A DNA stretch of 12,065 bases from Bacteroidota bacterium (GTDB lineage: Bacteria > Bacteroidota > Rhodothermia > Rhodothermales > UBA10348), in the NCBI GenBank assembly GCA_022571135.1, contig JACZYK010000050.1, forward strand, positions 1 through 12,065, written 5' to 3'. A program made the position numbers and the translations under genes. This document shows positions 8,482 to 12,065 of the stretch, one piece after another (the first letter of the stretch is position 1; the number at the start of each line of letters is the position of its first letter). Under the pieces are notes generated by a model. It searched no databases, was not told where the DNA came from, and saw nothing but the letters and a program-made list of their open reading frames with translations.

Positions 8482-8489
8482 CATCTCCT

Positions 8490-9056
8490 ATGAGTCTAAA
8501 ACGTTATTTTTGGCCTGCCTGTGTCACAGTTCTTTGTTTAGCTGAAACGATCGAAGCGAGCGCCCAGCAGAAGATCGGATTCGTTGATTCAGATTATATC
8601 CTGTCTCTTACGCCCGAATACGTTACTGTCCAGCAGCAGCTTGACAGGATGGCCGAAGAATGGAACACGGAACTCGAAGACCTTGGAAAGCAACTGGATC
8701 AGCAATTTCGTGATTACCAAACCCGCGAACTGCTGTATGCACAGGAGGAGCGTCAACGTCGGAGAGACGAAATCATTCAGGCCGAAGAAGACATCGAACG
8801 GAAACGAGCACAATATTTCGGCCCGGAAGGGGAGATCTTTTCCCGTCAGGAGCAACTTATGCGTCCGATCCAGGAGCGAATTTTAGCCGCTATCGAAGAG
8901 GTCGCAACCGAAGAAGGATTTGACTTCATATTTGACAAGGAAGGAGAATTCCTATTTTTGTTCGCGCGTGATCAATGGAATATCAGCGACAATGTACTCG
9001 AGGAGCTGGGCATAGACGTCACGAGCGCAGCCGGAAGACAGAATCGCCGGCGATAG
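8490..9056 (+). CDS. skp: Periplasmic chaperone, Skp/OmpH family (first paralog)
   Basis: Skp-family proteins form trimers whose long coiled-coil arms hold unfolded outer-membrane proteins in the periplasm on the way to BamA. The 188-aa precursor has a signal peptide (about 1-25, cut near EASA|QQ). The family beta-strand KIGFVDSDYIL is at 28-38, followed by PEYVTVQQQLDRM (42-54). A highly charged helical region rich in E, R, Q and K (about 50-140) should form the arms. The closing strand is EGFDFIFDKEGEFLF (142-156), after which comes a VLEELGI segment. The last residues are basic (RQNRRR). The next gene is a paralog sharing the opening strand and the PEY.TVQQQ motif. Family assignment is firm; that it serves BamA here is inferred from position and family. 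Confidence 0.9.
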   Translation: MSLKRYFWPACVTVLCLAETIEASAQQKIGFVDSDYILSLTPEYVTVQQQLDRMAEEWNTELEDLGKQLDQQFRDYQTRELLYAQEERQRRRDEIIQAEEDIERKRAQYFGPEGEIFSRQEQLMRPIQERILAAIEEVATEEGFDFIFDKEGEFLFLFARDQWNISDNVLEELGIDVTSAAGRQNRRR

Positions 9057-9098
9057 ACAGGTCCGAATATTTAAGCATAGAAAAATACACAGAGAACA

Positions 9099-9641
9099 AT
9101 GAAGCGTATGTCGAGAATCGGCGTCCTGCTGATCCTGATTACTCCGATCATAAGTGATGCCCTTAACGCACAAACCCTGAAGATCGGGTATGCGGATCCG
9201 GAGGTAATCATTACCTACATGCCCGAGTACCAGACCGTCCAGCAGCAGATGGCAGTTGAATACCGAACGAGTCAGGAAGCACTCCAGGCTCTGGCGGAAG
9301 ATTTTCAGGAAAGAGTCGAAAAGTATCAGAAGCAACAGCCTCTACTCTCTGTCGCAAGACAGGCTGAGCGAGAGCAGGAACTGGCGCAGCTCCAGGCCGA
9401 GATACAGACTTCCGCGGCTGCAAAGGATCAGGAACTGGCCAAGAAACAGGAGGAAATGATGGCACCGCTTTTGGAACGCGTGCAGACTGTGATCGACGAG
9501 GTGGCTGCAGAGAAGGGACTTGACATCATCATTCGTTCTCCTGCGCTGTTGTATGTGAACGAGGACCATGTGGTCAATCTCAACATCGAGATTGCGCAGA
9601 AGCTCGGCATCGTAATCGACGAATCTGAGTCCGGCAATTGA
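9099..9641 (+). CDS. skp: Periplasmic chaperone, Skp/OmpH family (second paralog)
   Basis: This is the second of two adjacent Skp-like chaperones, with the same proposed role in escorting outer-membrane proteins. The 180-aa precursor has a signal peptide (about 1-24, cut near ALNA|QT). The first strand is LKIGYADPEVII (27-38), then MPEYQTVQQQM (41-51). A coiled-coil-like charged region (about 52-138) is richer in Q and A than that of the upstream copy. The closing strand is GLDIIIRSPALLYVN (140-154), and DHVVNLNIEIAQKLGI (156-171) ends the domain, as is usual in Bacteroidota OmpH proteins. An alternative start three codons on (9108) gives an equally good signal peptide. The gene begins 42 nt after its paralog, and a terminator 24 nt past its stop ends the cluster. 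Confidence 0.9.
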   Translation: MKRMSRIGVLLILITPIISDALNAQTLKIGYADPEVIITYMPEYQTVQQQMAVEYRTSQEALQALAEDFQERVEKYQKQQPLLSVARQAEREQELAQLQAEIQTSAAAKDQELAKKQEEMMAPLLERVQTVIDEVAAEKGLDIIIRSPALLYVNEDHVVNLNIEIAQKLGIVIDESESGN

Positions 9642-9665
9642 AGATGGCCACGACGCAAATGAATG

Positions 9666-9700
9666 GCGGGTACTCCTCGATGAGTATCCGCTTTTCTTTT
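9666..9700 (+). terminator. Intrinsic terminator after the second skp gene
   Basis: GCGGGTACTC (9666-9675) pairs with GAGTATCCGC (9682-9691) over ten positions, with nine Watson-Crick pairs and one G-T wobble, around a 6-nt loop CTCGAT. TTTTCTTTT (9692-9700) follows immediately. This is a classic Rho-independent structure in the plus direction. It begins 25 nt after the skp stop codon and marks the end of the dxr-to-skp transcription unit. Confidence 0.88.
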
Positions 9701-9725
9701 GGTCATAAGCTTCTTCCTATATTTC
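9698..9725 (+). promoter_or_regulatory. Possible Bacteroidota-type promoter for panB
   Basis: Since a terminator lies just upstream, panB needs its own promoter in 9701-9765. TTTG (9698-9701) and TATATTTC (9718-9725) resemble the Bacteroidota -33 TTTG and -7 TAnnTTTG boxes. The 16-nt spacing is shorter than the usual 19 or so, and one -7 position mismatches. If real, transcription would begin about where the first candidate panB start lies, favouring the later ATG at 9766. Confidence 0.25.
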
Positions 9726-9735
9726 TGGATCCTGG

Positions 9736-10599
9736 ATGCAGACGACCGATCATGCGAACGGAATTATGTGTATCGAGACAACGCCCACATCCCCGACAGA
9801 AGCTAAAAGGGTAACCACGCAGACTCTTCAGGAGCTGAAGGTTGCAGGCATTCCGATCGCGATGCTGACGGCGTATGATTACACGTCTGCACGCCTTCTC
9901 GATCAGGCAGGAATTGACGTTATACTCGTCGGAGACTCGGCCTCGAATGTGATGGCTGGTCACGAAACCACGTTGCCTATAACCCTCGATCAGATGATTT
10001 ACCACGCCCAGTGCACTGTGCGGGGTGTCGGTCGGGCACTGGTCATCGTGGATTTGCCGTTTGGATCGTACCAGGGTAACTCGAGAAAGGCGCTTGAAAC
10101 GGCGATCCAGGTGATGAAGGAGACAGGTGCCCACGGCGTAAAATTCGAAGGTGGCGCCTCGGTCAAGGACACGATTTTGAGAATTTTGGACGCGGGTATT
10201 CCAGTGATGGGACACCTGGGACTGACCCCACAGAGTATCTATCGATTCGGAACGTACCGTGTCCGTGCCCGGGACGAAGACGAAGCGTCCGTGCTTCGCA
10301 AGGATGCTCAATTGCTCGAAGAGGCGGGGGCATTCGCCATTGTTCTGGAAAAAATACCGGCGGTTCTGGCCGAGGAGGTGTCGAAGTCACTGAAGATCCC
10401 CACGATCGGGATTGGAGCCGGCGTAGGCTGCGACGGTCAGGTACTGGTTACTCACGACGCTCTCGGTTTGACGACGGACTTCAATCCCCGCTTCGTTCGC
10501 CGCTATGCCAGGTTGGACGAGTCCATAAGAAGTGCGGTCAAGCAATATATCTCGGACGTCAGGAATCGGGACTTCCCGTCGGAGGAAGAGAGTTACTGA
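9736..10599 (+). CDS. panB: 3-methyl-2-oxobutanoate hydroxymethyltransferase (ketopantoate hydroxymethyltransferase)
   Basis: PanB transfers a hydroxymethyl group from 5,10-methylenetetrahydrofolate to 2-oxoisovalerate, giving ketopantoate, the first step to pantothenate and coenzyme A; it is cytoplasmic. From the ATG at 9736 the product is 287 aa; from an in-frame ATG at 9766 it is 277, nearer the usual 263-280. The core begins at TTQTLQELK, so both are possible and the later one may be right. Numbered from 9736, metal ligands correspond to D67 (LVGDS), D106 (VDLPFGSY) and E138 (KFEGG), and the catalytic glutamate to E205 (VLEKIP). Other family marks are IAMLTAYDYTSARL (41-54), HLGLTPQS (160-167) and PTIGIGAG (222-229). 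It heads the second operon with surE and the OsmC-type gene. No panC or panD is in the window. Confidence 0.95.
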   Translation: MQTTDHANGIMCIETTPTSPTEAKRVTTQTLQELKVAGIPIAMLTAYDYTSARLLDQAGIDVILVGDSASNVMAGHETTLPITLDQMIYHAQCTVRGVGRALVIVDLPFGSYQGNSRKALETAIQVMKETGAHGVKFEGGASVKDTILRILDAGIPVMGHLGLTPQSIYRFGTYRVRARDEDEASVLRKDAQLLEEAGAFAIVLEKIPAVLAEEVSKSLKIPTIGIGAGVGCDGQVLVTHDALGLTTDFNPRFVRRYARLDESIRSAVKQYISDVRNRDFPSEEESY

Positions 10600-10625
10600 T
10601 GGATTTTCAACCCCAATCATCATGA
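10599..10625 (+). other. Possible 8-codon coupling minicistron between panB and surE
   Basis: An ATG at 10599-10601 overlaps the panB stop (TGATG). It opens an 8-codon frame (MDFQPQSS) whose TGA at 10623-10625 overlaps the surE ATG at 10622 (ATGA). A purine-rich GGAGGAAGAGAG (10581-10592) inside the end of panB could serve as its ribosome-binding site, whereas surE itself has no good site directly before its ATG. The geometry suggests that ribosomes could be handed from panB to surE through this short frame. It could also be chance, and nothing shows that the peptide has a function. Confidence 0.35.
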
Positions 10626-11452
10626 AGGGCAGAGAGGCCTCGAACGAAATCCAAGAAAAACCGCTCATTCTGGTAAGCAACGACGACGGTATCGAGGCAC
10701 CCGGTCTTTTGTCCCTTGCGGCGGCTATGGACGATGTGGGAGAAGTGGTGGTGGTGGCACCCGTGACGGAACAGAGTGCCGTCGGACACTCGATCACGCT
10801 CAGGGAACCGGTGCGAGCGCGCACCTGGCCCTTTCGAATACCTTCAGGGGTCATTCGGGCATATGCGGTCAGCGGAACTCCGGTGGACTGCATAAAACTG
10901 GGAATCGACAAATTGCTTCCCCGGTCGCCGAGTCTGGTGGTTTCCGGGATCAATCAGGGGCCCAATACGGCTGTCAATATCATTTATTCGGGAACGATCT
11001 CGGCGGCGACGGAGGCAGCCATTCTCGGAATACCTGCGATTTCGTTTTCGTTTTGCCGGTGGACAGGAGGAGACTTCGAGGCGTCAGCACGGGTGGCGCG
11101 ATCGATCTCCCTTCGTGTGCTTGAGAGAGGATTGCCTTCCGGAATTCTCCTGAACGTAAATATCCCGGATCTTCCTTTTGAAAAACTCAGGGGCTATACG
11201 ATTACGCGCCAGGCGAAATCGAAGTGGGAAGAGTCCTTCAGTGAGAGAAAAGATCCGTTCGATCGTCCCTACTACTGGCTCTCCGGCACATTTGTGAATC
11301 AGGATTCCGGAGAGAATACCGATCTTTATGCGGTCGATAATGGATACGTTTCGATCACTCCGGTCCAGCACGATCTGACTGCCCACCAGTATATCGACGA
11401 TTTGCAGTCCTGGACGTGGGAAGATGAAACGAGCGAACCGGAGAAGTTGTAA
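10622..11452 (+). CDS. surE: 5'/3'-nucleotidase SurE
   Basis: SurE is a metal-dependent phosphatase that removes phosphate from nucleoside 5'- and 3'-monophosphates and, in some species, short polyphosphate; it acts in the cytoplasm and is linked to stationary-phase survival. The chosen ATG at 10622 gives 276 aa, close to the family range of about 250-270. The frame remains open 30 codons upstream into panB, but conserved sequence starts only at PLILVSNDDG. Metal ligands are D21 and D22 (NDDG), S52 (EQSAVGHSIT) and N111 (SGINQGPN), with spacing matching known SurE structures. GTPVDCIKLG (86-95) and YSGTISAATEA (122-132) are also intact. The C-terminal part (about 205-276) has the dimerisation arm region and an acidic tail. 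Its stop overlaps the next start by 1 nt. Confidence 0.94.
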   Translation: MKGREASNEIQEKPLILVSNDDGIEAPGLLSLAAAMDDVGEVVVVAPVTEQSAVGHSITLREPVRARTWPFRIPSGVIRAYAVSGTPVDCIKLGIDKLLPRSPSLVVSGINQGPNTAVNIIYSGTISAATEAAILGIPAISFSFCRWTGGDFEASARVARSISLRVLERGLPSGILLNVNIPDLPFEKLRGYTITRQAKSKWEESFSERKDPFDRPYYWLSGTFVNQDSGENTDLYAVDNGYVSITPVQHDLTAHQYIDDLQSWTWEDETSEPEKL

Positions 11453-11910
11453 TGGCCCGAATTCAGGTATCTCTTTCGAAGCAGAAAAGCGATTTTCATT
11501 TCCTCGCCAGGAACGCATCCGGACACACGGTCGAAATCGACGATGCAACGGCGTATGAAGACGGTCGCGGCCACGGAGTGGGACCCATGCAGCTCCTGGT
11601 TATGGCGATAGGAGGTTGCAGTGGCGTTGATGTCATGTCGATCCTGAAGAAAAGCCGTCAACACGTTACTCGGTTCGATATCGAAGTCGTTGGAGAAAAA
11701 CCGGATGGCGTCTCGCCGTCCATTTTTTTCCACATCCACATCAGCTACGATTTGGAGGGCGATATTCAGGCGTCCAAGGCTCAGAGGGCTATCGAATTGA
11801 GTCTTGGAAAGTATTGTTCGGTGGCAGCAACGCTCAAAAAGACGGCTAGAATCACGTACGAATACAGGGTGAACGGGCAGTTGTTTCGGCCGCAGAGCTC
11901 TCTCGAATGA
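11452..11910 (+). CDS. OsmC/Ohr-family thiol-dependent peroxidase-like protein
   Basis: OsmC-family proteins reduce organic hydroperoxides through two cysteines, although many members of this YhfA-like branch have unproven substrates. The 152-aa product is of standard length and has the two expected cysteines, C56 (IGGCSGVDVM) and C122 (GKYCSVAATL). GVGPMQLLVMAIGG (42-55) forms the start of the central helix, and there is no signal peptide, so it is cytoplasmic. The ATG overlaps the surE stop as TAATG, and GGAGAAG (11440-11446) is a good ribosome-binding site, so the two genes are translationally coupled. The shared operon with surE suggests a stress-related or housekeeping role. I do not assign a gene symbol because osmC, ohr and yhfA types cannot be separated safely by eye; the KYCSVAATL motif leans to the YhfA type. 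Confidence 0.88.
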   Translation: MARIQVSLSKQKSDFHFLARNASGHTVEIDDATAYEDGRGHGVGPMQLLVMAIGGCSGVDVMSILKKSRQHVTRFDIEVVGEKPDGVSPSIFFHIHISYDLEGDIQASKAQRAIELSLGKYCSVAATLKKTARITYEYRVNGQLFRPQSSLE

Positions 11911-11978
11911 CGAGAAATCCCCATGTCATTCCGAATCACACAGCGGAAGAGCAGGACGCGCTTGCACAGAGCGCCTGA
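11907..11978 (+). CDS. Doubtful 23-residue ORF overlapping the OsmC stop
   Basis: An ATG overlapping the preceding stop codon as ATGA opens a 23-codon frame (MTRNPHVIPNHTAEEQDALA, then QSA) ending in TGA at 11976-11978. Position and overlap are what one expects of a coupled downstream gene, and the residues look reasonably protein-like. The same frame continues after the TGA for another 23 codons before a TAA. I do not recognise the sequence. It may be a small gene, the remnant of a decayed longer gene, or chance. Confidence 0.2.
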   Translation: MTRNPHVIPNHTAEEQDALAQSA

Positions 11979-12065
11979 TTCCGCGTCGAAGCGGCCACAC
12001 ACGGCTCGGTCGCCATGGGAAGGTTTCACAGGTCCGTTCCGTGCGAATAACACGTACCGACCTGC
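11979..12065. other. Right edge without a recognised gene
   Basis: No family can be recognised here. A plus-strand frame from an ATG at 11923 is open to the edge, but it is rich in R, S, T and P with no structure, typical of a non-coding frame. A minus-strand frame from 12053 runs antisense through the OsmC gene and looks like a shadow. No terminator for the panB-surE-osmC unit is seen before the window ends. Confidence 0.4.

Noticed and set aside
9703..10311. Minus-strand frame of 202 codons across panB
   Set aside because: It runs antisense to panB, whose active-site residues are all intact, and it shows no family features.
11781..12053. Minus-strand frame of 90 codons at the right edge
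   Set aside because: Much of it is antisense to the OsmC gene, and the remainder has no recognisable content.

Overview
The window is an ordinary chromosomal segment of a Gram-negative bacterium. It has an outer-membrane assembly system (BamA, two Skp-like chaperones), the MEP isoprenoid pathway (Dxr) and RseP. The gene order dxr-rseP-uppS-bamA-skp-skp, the BamA C-terminal signature, the tandem Skp/OmpH pair, moderate GC and the mostly weak Shine-Dalgarno sequences fit the Bacteroidota/Rhodothermota-Balneolota branch (Salinibacter/Rhodothermus-like). That placement is inference from gene content, not from a database search.

Left part (1-2141, minus strand): two secreted-protein genes read leftward. 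One is a 631-aa TPR-repeat protein with a signal peptide. 38 nt downstream is the start of a second exported protein that runs off the left edge. A 186-nt divergent intergenic region separates them from the plus-strand genes.

Centre (2328-9641, plus strand): dxr, rseP, uppS, bamA and two skp/ompH paralogs, all in one direction. Dxr and UppS supply isoprenoid precursors and the undecaprenyl carrier lipid needed for peptidoglycan and surface polysaccharides. BamA inserts outer-membrane beta-barrels, the Skp proteins hold unfolded barrels in the periplasm, and RseP is the intramembrane protease that in other bacteria transmits envelope stress. The cluster resembles the E. coli dxr-uppS-cdsA-rseP-bamA-skp cluster, but cdsA is absent, rseP and uppS are swapped, and skp is duplicated. 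A good intrinsic terminator at 9666-9700 closes it.

Right part (9736-11910, plus strand): panB (pantothenate/CoA synthesis), surE (nucleotide phosphatase) and an OsmC-family protein are packed as an apparent operon. surE and osmC overlap by 1 nt, and a possible 8-codon minicistron bridges panB and surE. The last 155 nt carry only a weak small-ORF candidate.

I see no mobile element, CRISPR array, tRNA, rRNA, phage gene or defence system. All main genes have intact active-site motifs and no frameshifts. Nothing here supports a new biological system; the findings are modest and mostly concern gene organisation and the poorly characterised genes at the edges.
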